A stretch of DNA of 64,000 nucleotides from Burkholderiales bacterium (GCA_024235735.1 JACKLU010000010.1:46999-110998), one strand, 5' to 3'. Shown: positions 18,458 through 28,188, counted from the first letter of the stretch. Made by a program: numbers and translations. The notes: generated from the sequence alone by a model not told the origin.

Positions 18458-18666
18458 CGGCCGAGCGTGATAATAACCGCCTCGCGCTTCCAGAACAGCA
18501 TAAAACGTTTTTGTTCGACCAGCTGAAATACAAGTTGCCAGCCATCGGCGGCTTCTTTATTCAATATCGATTCGAGTTTCTTTAGCGGCAACCCTGATGC
18601 TCCCAGAAAAATCGTACCCAATCCACCCTCGGTAACATGCAAAATTTTATACTCCGTAAAGGCCAT
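18454..18666 (-). CDS. DUF4177-like small protein
   Basis: A 70-residue soluble protein that begins MAFTEYKILHVTEGGLGTIF and contains LESILNKEAADGWQLVFQLV, the pattern of DUF4177 proteins (a small alpha/beta fold with a GW motif). The start at 18666 is fixed by a GGGGGAG ribosome site eight bases upstream; an open frame extends to 18720 without one. It is coupled by overlap to the TM2-like membrane protein, with which it may interact. Function unknown. Confidence 0.75.
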   Translation of the reverse strand: MAFTEYKILHVTEGGLGTIFLGASGLPLKKLESILNKEAADGWQLVFQLVEQKRFMLFWKREAVIITLGR

Positions 18667-18783
18667 ATGATCACTCCCCCATTCAACAAAATTGATACTG
18701 CATACTTTAGCGCACCACAAAATCAGGCATCTAATCCCGGCGGTCTGTAATTACGGTTGGTTGTCATCTTCTCCGGCGGATGC

Positions 18784-19440
18784 CTAACGCCCTTCCCTGA
18801 CCCAATTCGCGGCATAGCGGATCAACTCGGCACTGTCTTTCAGATTCAACTTGGCGCGAATGTTAAAACGATGCGTCTCTATGGTTTTAATACTGCGGTT
18901 TAATAATGTGGCAATTTCCTGACTGCTGTGACCTGATCCGATTAAATTCAGAACCTCAAATTCACTCGGTGTTAAACTGTTAATCGTTTGTTCCGGTTCG
19001 GAATGTCCGGTTACCATTCTATTCAGCAGCTTGGCCTGCATTTTGGCGCTTAGATAAACATTACCCTTCAAAACTTCGCGTATGGCGGACACGACAACTT
19101 CGCCCGGTTCCTGCTTCATGACATAACCGCGCGCACCGGCGCGCAGAGCGCGCTCGGCATAAACCGCTTCATCATGCATCGAGACAAAAAGCACCGGCAG
19201 CATCGGATTAAAAAGATGTATGTTTTTAATGACTTCAAAGCCGGAGACTGTTTTGAGTGTCACATCGAGCAAAACAATATCAACGCGCACATCCTTCTTG
19301 AGTATCGATAGCGCTTCTTTACCATCGCCAGCCTCGGCGGATACTTCCAGATCAGGCTCCATATTGATCAGCATTGCCATGCCGTGCCGCATCATGGGAT
19401 GATCATCTACCAGCATAACCTGCGCTTTTGGCTTTGACAT
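18784..19440 (-). CDS. NarL/FixJ-type response regulator
   Basis: A 218-residue transcription regulator: receiver domain with the acidic pair in VDDHPMMRHG and phospho-acceptor Asp59 in VDIVLLDVTL, then a LuxR-type helix-turn-helix (LTPSEFEVLNLIGSGHSSQEIATLLNRSIKTIETHRF, about residues 150-195). It starts one base after the stop of the upstream sensor kinase, its obvious partner. Target genes are not identifiable here. Confidence 0.93.
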   Translation of the reverse strand: MSKPKAQVMLVDDHPMMRHGMAMLINMEPDLEVSAEAGDGKEALSILKKDVRVDIVLLDVTLKTVSGFEVIKNIHLFNPMLPVLFVSMHDEAVYAERALRAGARGYVMKQEPGEVVVSAIREVLKGNVYLSAKMQAKLLNRMVTGHSEPEQTINSLTPSEFEVLNLIGSGHSSQEIATLLNRSIKTIETHRFNIRAKLNLKDSAELIRYAANWVREGR

Positions 19441-19441
19441 A

Positions 19442-22351
19442 TTAAATCATCCTCATTTTCAAACACACTTCCGTTCCACCTTCGGCACGCGGCAGAAATT
19501 TCAGTTTTGCGCCAAGCTGTTTGGCGCGATACAACATAATCTTAATCCCCATCCCCTGGGTCTGAGTTTGGTTTTGGGTCTGATCATGACTAGATTCCGC
19601 TCTGAAGCCGCAACCATCGTCGCATATCGATAAAACAAGCGTGTCTTCTTTTTCGAGTGACAACGATACAATCAAATGCTGCGCACCGCCATGGCGTATG
19701 GCATTGTTGACAGCCTCCTGCGTGATACGATAAAGATTCAAGGCGGTATCCTTGTCGTTAATCGCTATTTTGTGCTCACATGAAAACGCACATTCAATCC
19801 CGTAAGTTGATACTATTCTTGCGGCCAGTTTCTCCAGCGCCGTAATCAGACCGTTGGCTTCCAGTTCAAAGGGCAGCAAGCCTTGTGCAAGTTGCTTGAT
19901 CTGTATTACAGCCGTCTGGGCTTGTGTGGCAATGGATGCTGCGACAGACGCCATCGCCTTGTTACCGGACGCATCAATTTTTTTCTCCAGCGCCCTGGCC
20001 TGATAGCCTATTGCAGCGACCTGCTGTCCCAGATTGTCATGGAGCTCCTGTCCGAGCGTATGCGCCTGTTCTTCTGCAACAAAGATCAAGGCCTGCTCCA
20101 GCCGCTTCCGTTCAAGCCATATTTCCAGATCACTGGCAATCGCATTGATAAGCTTCTTTTCTTCCTGGACCAAAAATGGTTTGTCAACAGGATAAAATAC
20201 GCGCAATTGCCCGCTGATCCTGCCATTCACGCTGATCAGCGCACAACCCGTACAGGCCGATTCACGCTCGATACGCCAGGGCCCACGGATTTCCCCACCA
20301 ATATTTTTTTTCGATGAGGTCGGATTAACAAAACCATGATTATATTTACCCGATATATACCGCCAGCCATCCAGTTCGATGACTGCTGTTACAATCTCTG
20401 GAAACCGCATCGCGGGAATCAGATATCTGAAAATATTGCGGCAAACATTATCCAGCGACAATTCCATTCCCATGCCACGGCGAATTTCATAAAGACAGGT
20501 CATTTCTTTCAATCGCTCCCGCAACATGTCGTCAACCTGCTTGCGCTCAAACCAGCGCGACAAGTCCGCAGCAATGGCATCCACCAGCTTCTGTTCCTCC
20601 GCGACCATAAAGGGTTTGTCTTCAGGATATGAAGCGCGCAGATAACCACAGATCTTTTCATGAACAGCGAGATCGGACCGTACTTCAGCGCCTACCGTCG
20701 CGCCATGCCTGTAACAGTCGTAACATATTTTCGTGTTGGCATGATAATCGAATTCATGCGCGTCCGCATGCGGCGGATAAGAAACTTCAGAAGTATACGC
20801 ATTACCACCTATTTTAATTTCCACAGTAACGATTTCCGGAAATTGCATTGCCGCAGCCAATTGTTTCACGATATTGCGGCACACGATTTCTTCCGACAAC
20901 TCCAGCCCCATACCGCGACGAATTTCATACAAACAGGTCATCTCTTTCAATCGTATTTGCAGAATTTCGTCAACCTGTCTGCGTTCAAGCCATTTAGCCA
21001 TGTCGTCTGTAATGGCATCAATCAGCTTTTGCTCCTCCAGCACAAAAAATGATTTGTCATCAGAATAGAAGACGCTGAGATGACCGCATGTCCTCCCATT
21101 GACCATAATTTCCGATCGCAAGGCGCGCGTACGTTCCGGCCGATGATTAAATGAGGCAATTTGTTTACTGTCGATCTCGATCACGACGGAAGCATCATCA
21201 GGGAATTGCATGGCGGGTATGAGATACTTGAAAATCTGATGACAAATGTTGTCCAGCGCACTTCCCGCACCTATACTGTTTCGAATTTTATAAAGACACG
21301 TTATTTCTTTCAGACGCTCGCGCAATTCCAGTTCCTTGCGGCCCAATTCAAAAGAAAACTGTTCCGCCTTTTGTCTGGCGCTTTGCGCTTCCTGCTCGGA
21401 ATTGATCAGTTTGCGTATAAACCAGTTCAACAGCAATATTTCAGCAGCTATCAATCCGGTCAGGTAAAAGATAATAATTTTTAACTGATCGGATACAGAC
21501 TTAAATAGTTCTTCTCTGTCCAGTTTCAGAATCATCCCCAGTCCTAATCCCTGCAGCGGCGCATAGGCTTCTATGACGGGTACGTCACGATAATCCCTTA
21601 CCGCAATGATGCCTTTCTGACCCTCCAATGCATAATTCATTGGCAATACACCTTCCGCTGTCACATGCTTTAGATACTTGAACTGAATCCCCTCAAGCTG
21701 ACTAATCAAACAGGCCATATTGTTTTCATTATTACGTGGCGGGGAACACAAAATAAATACACCCGTTTTTCCAATTGATCTGATTTCACCGAAACTGCGC
21801 GTTAATTGCGGCAATGCGATTTCAGTTACAATTCTGCCGACTGGTTGATCACGTTGATCCAGGATATCTCTAGTAGCATGCAGAATAAGCTGATCATCCC
21901 AGACAAGAAATGTATTTGCTTGTTGGTTCAGCATCAGGGACTGCTTTGACTGCTGTGAAAACTCCCCAACCTGAGACAACTTCTTTCCCTGCAAGTTGTA
22001 AGCAGCCACAGCCGTGAATCCCACCTGCATCAATGCGTGAAAATTCTTCTCCAATTCCTCGAATGCGGAACTTTCATCTGGATAAACATTAAGCTGCCGC
22101 ATCGACTCAATTAATACGGGATGCATAGCCAGCGCTTCGGTATCAGCGAAACTTTTCTCGATCTGGCTTTCAAGCAAATGCCCCTTACCCTGCAAGGCCA
22201 CGCCAAGGCCTCTTCCTAGAGACAACTCAATTTGCTGGCGCATCACACCGTAAACCGCAGCGCCTGTGATGATGGTCAACCCCATCAGCAACAGACTTCC
22301 CAGAATACTGATTTTTCGATTATCACGCAGCCACATCAGGGAATTTCGCAT
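19442..22351 (-). CDS. Hybrid-length membrane sensor kinase with three tandem GAF-like repeats
   Basis: A 969-residue NarX/LiaS-type kinase. Two membrane helices (about 15-37 and 290-313) enclose a periplasmic Cache-like sensor domain. Next come three homologous modules at about 345-462, 466-609 and 612-752, each opening with RLKEMTCLYEIRRGMG or a variant and ending in EEQKLIDAIAxDLxxWxER; they look GAF-like. Repeats 2 and 3 each contain a CxxC (C543/C546 and C700/C703) missing from repeat 1. The HisKA_3 domain has phospho-acceptor His771 in ELHDNLGQQ, and the ATPase domain shows EAVNNAIRHG and CDDGCGFR. It is cotranscribed with the response regulator. The signal is unknown; the CxxC pairs may bind metal or sense redox state. 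Confidence 0.88.
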   Translation of the reverse strand: MRNSLMWLRDNRKISILGSLLLMGLTIITGAAVYGVMRQQIELSLGRGLGVALQGKGHLLESQIEKSFADTEALAMHPVLIESMRQLNVYPDESSAFEELEKNFHALMQVGFTAVAAYNLQGKKLSQVGEFSQQSKQSLMLNQQANTFLVWDDQLILHATRDILDQRDQPVGRIVTEIALPQLTRSFGEIRSIGKTGVFILCSPPRNNENNMACLISQLEGIQFKYLKHVTAEGVLPMNYALEGQKGIIAVRDYRDVPVIEAYAPLQGLGLGMILKLDREELFKSVSDQLKIIIFYLTGLIAAEILLLNWFIRKLINSEQEAQSARQKAEQFSFELGRKELELRERLKEITCLYKIRNSIGAGSALDNICHQIFKYLIPAMQFPDDASVVIEIDSKQIASFNHRPERTRALRSEIMVNGRTCGHLSVFYSDDKSFFVLEEQKLIDAITDDMAKWLERRQVDEILQIRLKEMTCLYEIRRGMGLELSEEIVCRNIVKQLAAAMQFPEIVTVEIKIGGNAYTSEVSYPPHADAHEFDYHANTKICYDCYRHGATVGAEVRSDLAVHEKICGYLRASYPEDKPFMVAEEQKLVDAIAADLSRWFERKQVDDMLRERLKEMTCLYEIRRGMGMELSLDNVCRNIFRYLIPAMRFPEIVTAVIELDGWRYISGKYNHGFVNPTSSKKNIGGEIRGPWRIERESACTGCALISVNGRISGQLRVFYPVDKPFLVQEEKKLINAIASDLEIWLERKRLEQALIFVAEEQAHTLGQELHDNLGQQVAAIGYQARALEKKIDASGNKAMASVAASIATQAQTAVIQIKQLAQGLLPFELEANGLITALEKLAARIVSTYGIECAFSCEHKIAINDKDTALNLYRITQEAVNNAIRHGGAQHLIVSLSLEKEDTLVLSICDDGCGFRAESSHDQTQNQTQTQGMGIKIMLYRAKQLGAKLKFLPRAEGGTEVCLKMRMI

Positions 22352-22511
22352 TTTGCCTAGAAAGATTTATTTGAGTTAACTGGAATGTCAGGATAATTCC
22401 TGCAAACAGCGCAGGCCAACAACGCGCGGTTAATCCTATGCATCATCACGTTATAGAATTGAATCAGCGCACGGTGCATTATCATAATGAACTCTGGATG
22501 AATGAAATGCC

Positions 22512-24029
22512 TCATTTCAAGACGCGCTTCACGGCATTCTTCCACCCCGCATAAAGCGCATGTCTTTTAGAGGGCTCCATTGCCGGTTGATAGCGGCGTC
22601 TACATGACCAGTTGCTGGAAATATCCGTCAAATCCATAAAAATATTACTTTGCAGACCCGCAAGCGCTGCCGCGCCCCATGCGGTGCTTTCCTGGACAAC
22701 AGGAATTTCAACGACCCGATCGATCATATCGGCAAGAAACTGGCACATAAATGCATTTCCCGTCATACCGCCATCGATACGCAGCACACTGTTTTTTGAT
22801 GACCAGTTTTCACTGCCGCAATCGGCGCGATCGATAACCATGGCTTCCATTAAATCGCGGCTTTGATAGGCTTGTGCTTCCAGCGCGGCACGAATAATAT
22901 GCGCGCTGTGACTTTCCCGGCTCAGTCCGGTAATGGCCGCGCGCGCCAGTGGTTGCCAGTAAGGCGTTCCCAATCCGGTAAATGCCGGAACAAAATAGAC
23001 TTCATTGCTGTCGGGCACTGACAATGCAACCGCTTCACTTTGCTGTGCATCAACGAGCAATCCGAGATTATCGCGCAACCATTGGATTGCCGCACCGGCG
23101 TTAAAAATGGAACCTTCGACGGCGTAATGCGTGTCGCCGTTAATACAGTATCCCACTGTTGTGATTAATTTATTTCTAGACGCGGCAAAGTCTGTGCCGA
23201 TATTCATCAACGCAAAACATCCGGTGCCATAAGTGGCTTTAATCATACCGGATTCGAAACAGGCCTGTCCTATCAGCGCGGCATGCTGATCGCCGGCCAT
23301 GCCGCCAACGACATAGGATGCATCCAGCAAACCCGGCACAGTCTGACCGAAATTCGCGACATTGGCTTTGACATCCGGCAAAACAGCGATAGGGATATTG
23401 AACAGCCTGATCATGTCGTCATCCCATTGCTGACGGATGATGTCATACAGCATGGTTCGCGACGCATTAGTAATATCGGTCGCATGCACTTTTCCGCCGG
23501 TTAATCGCCACAGCAAAAATGTATCGATTGTCCCAAAAGCCAGATCACCTTTTTCTGCGCGTGATCTGACACCCGGAACATGGTCAAGTATCCAGGCGAT
23601 TTTGGTCGCCGAAAAATAGGGATCAATGCGCAAACCTGTTTTCTCGACAATACGTTGCTCATGACCAGCGTTCTTGAGTTTCTCGCAATCCTCCGTTGTT
23701 CTGCGATCCTGCCAGACAATTGCGTTATAAACGGGCCGTCCTGTTTTGCGATCCCAGATCAGTGTCGTTTCACGCTGGTTCGCGATGCCAATAGCTACAA
23801 TCGTTAAATCAGCGCGTTGCGCGTCTCTGATCACTTCGCGGCTGATCTGGAGCGTATCATTCCAGATCGCTTCAGGATCCTGTTCCACCCATCCTTTTTG
23901 CGGACAAAGCAAAGTCAGTTCTTTTTGCCTGACGAACAGCAATTCACCGCTATCGGAAAATAGAATCACACGGGTACTGGTCGTGCCCTGATCTATGGCG
24001 AGAAGGGCGACACGGGACTTCGATGCCAT
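22512..24029 (-). CDS. glpK: Glycerol kinase
   Basis: A 505-residue FGGY-family kinase that phosphorylates glycerol to sn-glycerol 3-phosphate. It has the N-terminal phosphate motif AIDQGTTSTRVILF, the GlpK segments VWQDRRTTEDC and ATYGTGCFALMN, and DGGMTGNAFMCQFLADM near the C-terminus. Length is standard. No glpF or glpD adjoins it, which is unusual for a catabolic locus; it may salvage glycerol for lipids. It is followed upstream on the same strand by a small membrane protein 15 bases away. Confidence 0.95.
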   Translation of the reverse strand: MASKSRVALLAIDQGTTSTRVILFSDSGELLFVRQKELTLLCPQKGWVEQDPEAIWNDTLQISREVIRDAQRADLTIVAIGIANQRETTLIWDRKTGRPVYNAIVWQDRRTTEDCEKLKNAGHEQRIVEKTGLRIDPYFSATKIAWILDHVPGVRSRAEKGDLAFGTIDTFLLWRLTGGKVHATDITNASRTMLYDIIRQQWDDDMIRLFNIPIAVLPDVKANVANFGQTVPGLLDASYVVGGMAGDQHAALIGQACFESGMIKATYGTGCFALMNIGTDFAASRNKLITTVGYCINGDTHYAVEGSIFNAGAAIQWLRDNLGLLVDAQQSEAVALSVPDSNEVYFVPAFTGLGTPYWQPLARAAITGLSRESHSAHIIRAALEAQAYQSRDLMEAMVIDRADCGSENWSSKNSVLRIDGGMTGNAFMCQFLADMIDRVVEIPVVQESTAWGAAALAGLQSNIFMDLTDISSNWSCRRRYQPAMEPSKRHALYAGWKNAVKRVLK

Positions 24030-24044
24030 CAGCGGTATGTTATG

Positions 24045-24242
24045 TCAGTCGGATTTTTTATCCACGCCCGACATTAAAAATTTAACCAGCAACGCAATAC
24101 AGAAGGGCAACGCGCTGATGGCTGTTATCATGTAATGCTCCGCAGTAAATTGATCGCCATCATCCATAACAATGTAGCCAAAAAATACCGTAATTGGCGT
24201 TAATAGCGCGAGTATTTGTATTAATAAAAAAAAACGTTTCAT
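24045..24242 (-). CDS. Small two-helix membrane protein
   Basis: A 65-residue protein with two hydrophobic segments (LLIQILALLTPITVFFGYIV and YMITAISALPFCIALLVKFL) separated by an acidic loop (MDDGDQF). GAGGAAAC lies before the ATG at 24242. It precedes glpK by 15 bases and is probably cotranscribed. No family is recognised; a link to glycerol transport is only suggested by position. Confidence 0.65.
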   Translation of the reverse strand: MKRFFLLIQILALLTPITVFFGYIVMDDGDQFTAEHYMITAISALPFCIALLVKFLMSGVDKKSD

Positions 24243-24384
24243 ATTTTTGTTTCCTCGTATCGTTCAAGCCAAGTGATGCGATTTGTCTGATTCGATTGCA
24301 AAGCTGAATCCATTCGTTTCATCGAGAGTGTTCTTTTAATCACAAGGATTGATAACCGCGTTAAAATAATACGCATTAATCATC

Positions 24385-24532
24385 AGGGTATCGTATTCCC
24401 AGAAATCCATTTTTCGTTACAATGCGTTGTTGTTTACAAGACTATCCTTTTGCATATCAGTCCCATAGGCTGCGTCAATATCTTTTATTCTCGCCTCGTC
24501 TTGTTAAAAACGCTGAATTTTAAAAATGCCCG
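24385..24532. repeat. Dispersed intergenic repeat, copy A
   Basis: About 148 bases that align, in the same orientation and with several gaps, to 35168-35310. Shared blocks include the opening AGGGYATC, CATATCA-N-TC-N-CAT, GCGTCAAYAT, GCCTCGT-N-TTGTT and the end RYGCCC. It lies in the 315-bp gap between the small membrane protein and cutA and ends 24 bases before the cutA start, so it may carry part of that promoter. No open frame is present. Nothing else is seen in 24243-24384. Confidence 0.6.
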
Positions 24533-24556
24533 TTAGTATTTCACGATAAATCGCTC

Positions 24557-24874
24557 ATGACACAAGCCATTTTGATTATCACCAACTTTCCGGATAATGA
24601 AAGCGCTGCTACGCTTGCACGGGAATTGATCGACATGCGTCTTGCCGCATGCGTCAATATTCTATCTGCCTGCACATCGGTTTATCGCTGGCAGGATAAA
24701 ACAGAATCAGTTCAAGAATTGCCGGTTTTCATTAAAACCCAGCAAAAACATTATAACCGTGTTGAGCAGATCATCAACGCCATCCATCCCTATGAACTAC
24801 CGGAAATCATAACTGTCCCTGTAACAGACGGACTACCTGCTTATTTACAATGGATTACAGATGAAACATCCTGA
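24557..24874 (+). CDS. cutA: Divalent-cation tolerance protein CutA
   Basis: A 105-residue trimeric cytosolic protein of the CutA1 family. Signatures are ILIITNFPDNESAATLARELI, AACVNIL, SVYRWQDK and the C-terminal HPYELPEIITVPV. It was named for copper tolerance, but its exact role is unsettled. The dsbD gene follows 74 bases downstream, the order usual in proteobacteria, and the two may share a transcript. Confidence 0.94.
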   Translation: MTQAILIITNFPDNESAATLARELIDMRLAACVNILSACTSVYRWQDKTESVQELPVFIKTQQKHYNRVEQIINAIHPYELPEIITVPVTDGLPAYLQWITDETS

Positions 24875-24948
24875 TCATTCGCGCAGGCACAAAAAACAGC
24901 ATAACAAAAGCAGATTACTTCTTTACCCATTAGGCGCTCGATAACATT

Positions 24949-26892
24949 ATGCATTTATTTCCAATTTTCTTATTGCTTTTTTCTTTGACGAGCACTCCCG
25001 CTGCCGCACAGGAAAATGGTTTCAGTTTATTTTCAAAATTACAGGAACTGGGCATCAATCTGGGTCAGCAAAATCAGCAGGAGCTGCTGCCGCCGGATGA
25101 GGCTTTTAAAATGTCGGTCGATGTCCGGGATGAGAATACGCTGATTGCAAAATTCATCCCGGCAAAAAATTATTATCTCTATCGTGACAAAATCGCGTTT
25201 GAGCCGCACGAACCGGGTATTTTTATCGAAAAAATAACATTGCCCAAAGGTAAAATGAAGGAAGACCTGACTTTCGGGCATGTAGAAGTTTTTTATGAGC
25301 CTTTTCAAGCCATTATTTCTTTAAGACGCGAAGCACCGGCTCCAGAACAGACCTTGACGCTCGCCACAACCTATCAGGGTTGTAATGAACCGGTCGGTGT
25401 CTGTTACGCACCGATAAAAAAAGACGTCAACCTCACTTTACCGGCATTAAAAGCCATTGATGCCGTAGCAAATGCAATCAGCGGACAGGCAACGGCAGCG
25501 CCTTATGACGCCACCGCCGATCTCTTTCAACAATCTCCTCAATCCCGTGCGCCTGCTATCGAAACCGAAGCTTACAAAATCGACCGTATGTTCGACACCG
25601 GCAATTACTGGCTTATTCTGACCGGCTTCTTCGGCATCGGTTTATTGCTCGCCTTCACGCCATGCGTTTTTCCCATGTTTCCGATTTTATCCGGCATTAT
25701 TGCCAGAAGAAGCCAGCATTTAACGAAAAAACGCGGATTTATACTGGCGCTGGCCTATGTGCTTGGAATGGCGATCACTTACGCCATCGCCGGTGTAGTA
25801 GCCGGACTATCCGGCTCAATGCTGTCTGCGGCACTGCAAAATGCCTGGGTATTGGGAACATTTGCTTTTATTTTTGTACTGCTATCGCTATCCATGTTCG
25901 GATTTTATGATTTACAGGTGCCTGGAGGCATTCAAAGCAAACTTTCCGAGGAGGCCGGACACTTGAAGGGCGGTCAGTTGACAGGAGTTTTTGGCATGGG
26001 CGCTTTATCCGCCCTGATTGTCGGTCCTTGCGTCGCCGCACCACTTGCAGGAGCGCTCCTGTACATCAGCCAGACCCGCGACGTTATACTCGGGGGTTCC
26101 GCGCTCTTTGTCATGGCGATCGGCATGGGGGTGCCATTATTGCTGCTCGGCGCATCCGCAGGCGCTTTGCTTCCCAAAGCCGGGCCCTGGATGGAAGCAA
26201 TCAAGCAATTTTTCGGTGTACTGCTGCTGGCCGTGGCGATCTGGCTCATTTCCCCGGTAATCAATGAAGTTGTGCATATGCTGTTGTGGGCCGCCCTGCT
26301 GATCATATCGGCTATTTATCTGCACGCCATAGACCCGCTACCGGATCGCGCATCGGGATTCCGCAAATTTCTCAAAGGCGTAGGTGTCATTTCACTTCTC
26401 GTTGGCATTGCGCTACTGATCGGTGTACTTTCCGGCAGCCGCGACGTGCTGCAACCTTTATCAAAATTTAATGCCGCAGCTTCCACTACTGGAGGTACTG
26501 GCGATTTAGTCTATGGCGCACAAGGCCATATTCCCTTTGAGCGTGTCAAGACCATAGCCGAACTTGATGAACGCATCATCCAGGCGACCGGCAACAATCA
26601 ATATGTCATGGTCGATTTTTACGCTGACTGGTGCATTTCCTGCAAGGAAATGGAACGCTTTACGCTCTCCGACGACAAGGTCAAAGCAAAACTCAAAGAT
26701 GTCATCCTGTTACAGGTTGATGTCACCCATGGCACCACCGATGACCTGGCATTGTTGAAGCGCTTTAACCTGTTTGGACCGCCCGGCATTCTATTCATTG
26801 ACCGTCAGGGTAACGAAATTCAGGATATACGCATCATTGGCTTCCTGAATAAAACGGATTTTCTGACTGTGCTCAATGCCGTACTGATTTAA
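24949..26892 (+). CDS. dsbD: Thiol:disulfide interchange protein DsbD
   Basis: A 647-residue inner-membrane reductase that carries electrons from cytosolic thioredoxin to periplasmic thiols. It has a signal peptide, an N-terminal immunoglobulin-like domain with the active cysteines in YQGCNEPVGVCYAP, an eight-helix membrane domain (FTPCVFPMFPILSGII and VGPCVAAPLAGALL with the redox cysteines) and a C-terminal thioredoxin domain with DWCISCKEME. All three cysteine pairs are present. It supports cytochrome c maturation, which this c-haem-rich organism needs, and sits before a TlpA-like redoxin. Confidence 0.95.
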   Translation: MHLFPIFLLLFSLTSTPAAAQENGFSLFSKLQELGINLGQQNQQELLPPDEAFKMSVDVRDENTLIAKFIPAKNYYLYRDKIAFEPHEPGIFIEKITLPKGKMKEDLTFGHVEVFYEPFQAIISLRREAPAPEQTLTLATTYQGCNEPVGVCYAPIKKDVNLTLPALKAIDAVANAISGQATAAPYDATADLFQQSPQSRAPAIETEAYKIDRMFDTGNYWLILTGFFGIGLLLAFTPCVFPMFPILSGIIARRSQHLTKKRGFILALAYVLGMAITYAIAGVVAGLSGSMLSAALQNAWVLGTFAFIFVLLSLSMFGFYDLQVPGGIQSKLSEEAGHLKGGQLTGVFGMGALSALIVGPCVAAPLAGALLYISQTRDVILGGSALFVMAIGMGVPLLLLGASAGALLPKAGPWMEAIKQFFGVLLLAVAIWLISPVINEVVHMLLWAALLIISAIYLHAIDPLPDRASGFRKFLKGVGVISLLVGIALLIGVLSGSRDVLQPLSKFNAAASTTGGTGDLVYGAQGHIPFERVKTIAELDERIIQATGNNQYVMVDFYADWCISCKEMERFTLSDDKVKAKLKDVILLQVDVTHGTTDDLALLKRFNLFGPPGILFIDRQGNEIQDIRIIGFLNKTDFLTVLNAVLI

Positions 26893-26936
26893 TCATTCTC
26901 CTATTTTTCAGCAGTTTTTTCTTAAAAGGTTTTCTT

Positions 26937-27524
26937 ATGTCCAGACTCAGCCAAATTATTTTATTCGCCGCCGCCGCCATTGTTGCGCTGAGTGCTGGCG
27001 TATGGTTTCGCGCCCATTTCATGGATGGACCCCAACCACCACTACCGGAAGCAGTCAGCAAGCAAGGCGCCGCGGCCATTCTGTCCGCAAAACTACCGGA
27101 CACCGAAGGTAATACTCAGGCTGTATCGCAGTGGCAGGGCAATGTTTTAGTTGTTAATTTCTGGGCGACCTGGTGTACACCCTGCCGGGAGGAGATTCCT
27201 GAGTTCATTGATATGCAAAACAAGTTTGGAGATCAGGGACTGACATTTATCGGCATTGCCATTGACCGTGAAGACAAGGTTGTTCCTTACAGCAAAGAAT
27301 TCGGCATCAATTATCCGGTTCTAATCGGCGGTCTTGAGGCAATGGCATTTGCTGAGGCTGCCGGCAATCAGATGTCTGTGCTGCCGTATACTGTTATCTT
27401 CGATCAGCAAGGTAAAATTGCTGAAACCTTTCTGGGCCGTGTTCATCAGCGCACGCTGGAAAAAACAGTCATTCCATTACTACAGCAATCATCAGATTCA
27501 TTACCGGCGACGCACAACCACTAA
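26937..27524 (+). CDS. TlpA-like membrane-anchored thioredoxin
   Basis: A 195-residue protein with an N-terminal membrane anchor (IILFAAAAIVALSAGVWFRA) and a periplasmic thioredoxin fold. The active site is NFWATWCTPCREEIPEF (CTPC). AAAGG precedes the ATG at 26937, 45 bases after dsbD, so it probably receives electrons from DsbD. TlpA/ResA proteins reduce apocytochrome c or copper-site cysteines; which applies here is not shown. A cyclophilin-like label would not fit. Confidence 0.9.
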   Translation: MSRLSQIILFAAAAIVALSAGVWFRAHFMDGPQPPLPEAVSKQGAAAILSAKLPDTEGNTQAVSQWQGNVLVVNFWATWCTPCREEIPEFIDMQNKFGDQGLTFIGIAIDREDKVVPYSKEFGINYPVLIGGLEAMAFAEAAGNQMSVLPYTVIFDQQGKIAETFLGRVHQRTLEKTVIPLLQQSSDSLPATHNH

Positions 27525-27594
27525 CAGACTGGTTTTTCAGATGATGCAATTGGCGATATAGCCTAAGACCAGGATTACATTACTGGCCGCCATC

Positions 27595-27972
27595 ATGCTG
27601 TTAGCTGATACGATTCTAGTCATTCATTTGTTCTACGTGCTGTTTGTTGTCGGCAGTCTGCCCTTGATATGGATCGGCGCCTTGCTGAAATGGTCGTTTG
27701 TTGGCAATCCGTGGTTCCGGTATCTGCATCTGGCCGCCATTATGTTCGTCGTTGCTGAATCGCTGCTTGGTGTTGCCTGTCCGCTGACCGTGCTCGAAAA
27801 TGAATTACGCGCAATTGAAACTGAAAGCAGCTTTATTCAAAGCTGGGGACACAGAATTTTGTTCTATCGCTTACCCGAATTTGCTTTTACTTTAATGTAT
27901 ATTGCTTTTGCTGCGCTGGTTGCAATCACCTTTAAATGGGTGCCAGTCAGAACCTGTTCAAAGAGTTCCTGA
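27595..27972 (+). CDS. DUF2784 family membrane protein
   Basis: A 125-residue protein with four hydrophobic helices. DUF2784 features are an N-terminal LADTILVIHLFYVLFVVGSLPL, CPLTVLENELR and a C-terminal HRILFYRLPEFAFTLMYIAF. It follows the TlpA-like gene by 70 bases on the same strand. Function unknown. Confidence 0.8.
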   Translation: MLLADTILVIHLFYVLFVVGSLPLIWIGALLKWSFVGNPWFRYLHLAAIMFVVAESLLGVACPLTVLENELRAIETESSFIQSWGHRILFYRLPEFAFTLMYIAFAALVAITFKWVPVRTCSKSS

Positions 27973-28174
27973 AAGCAAAATAACCCCCTCCCTAAAAGCG
28001 ATTATAGTCAAAAATAATTGGCATAAGCATTCTCGGTTTTTCCAAGCCACAGATAAAAGTTATATCTGCATGATAATAGTTGAATCTGATTTTCCCGTTC
28101 CCGTTCGACAATTATCTTGTTGTTTAGCGGATCGATGCGTTATTCAGGCACCTGGATTTGCAAATAACGTTTTT

Positions 28175-28188
28175 TTGATCCAGATCAA
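28175..28188 (+). promoter_or_regulatory. Perfect FNR/NNR-type operator
   Basis: TTGAT-CCAG-ATCAA is an exact match to the FNR/Anr/NnrR-type half-site pair. Its centre lies at 28181.5. If it acts at the classic -41.5 position the transcript begins near 28223, with CAGAAT at 28211-28216 as the -10 hexamer (four of six consensus bases). The controlled gene would be the small peptide at 28255. The 28-bp spacing logic and the exact site make activation under low oxygen or NO likely (inference). Confidence 0.75.
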
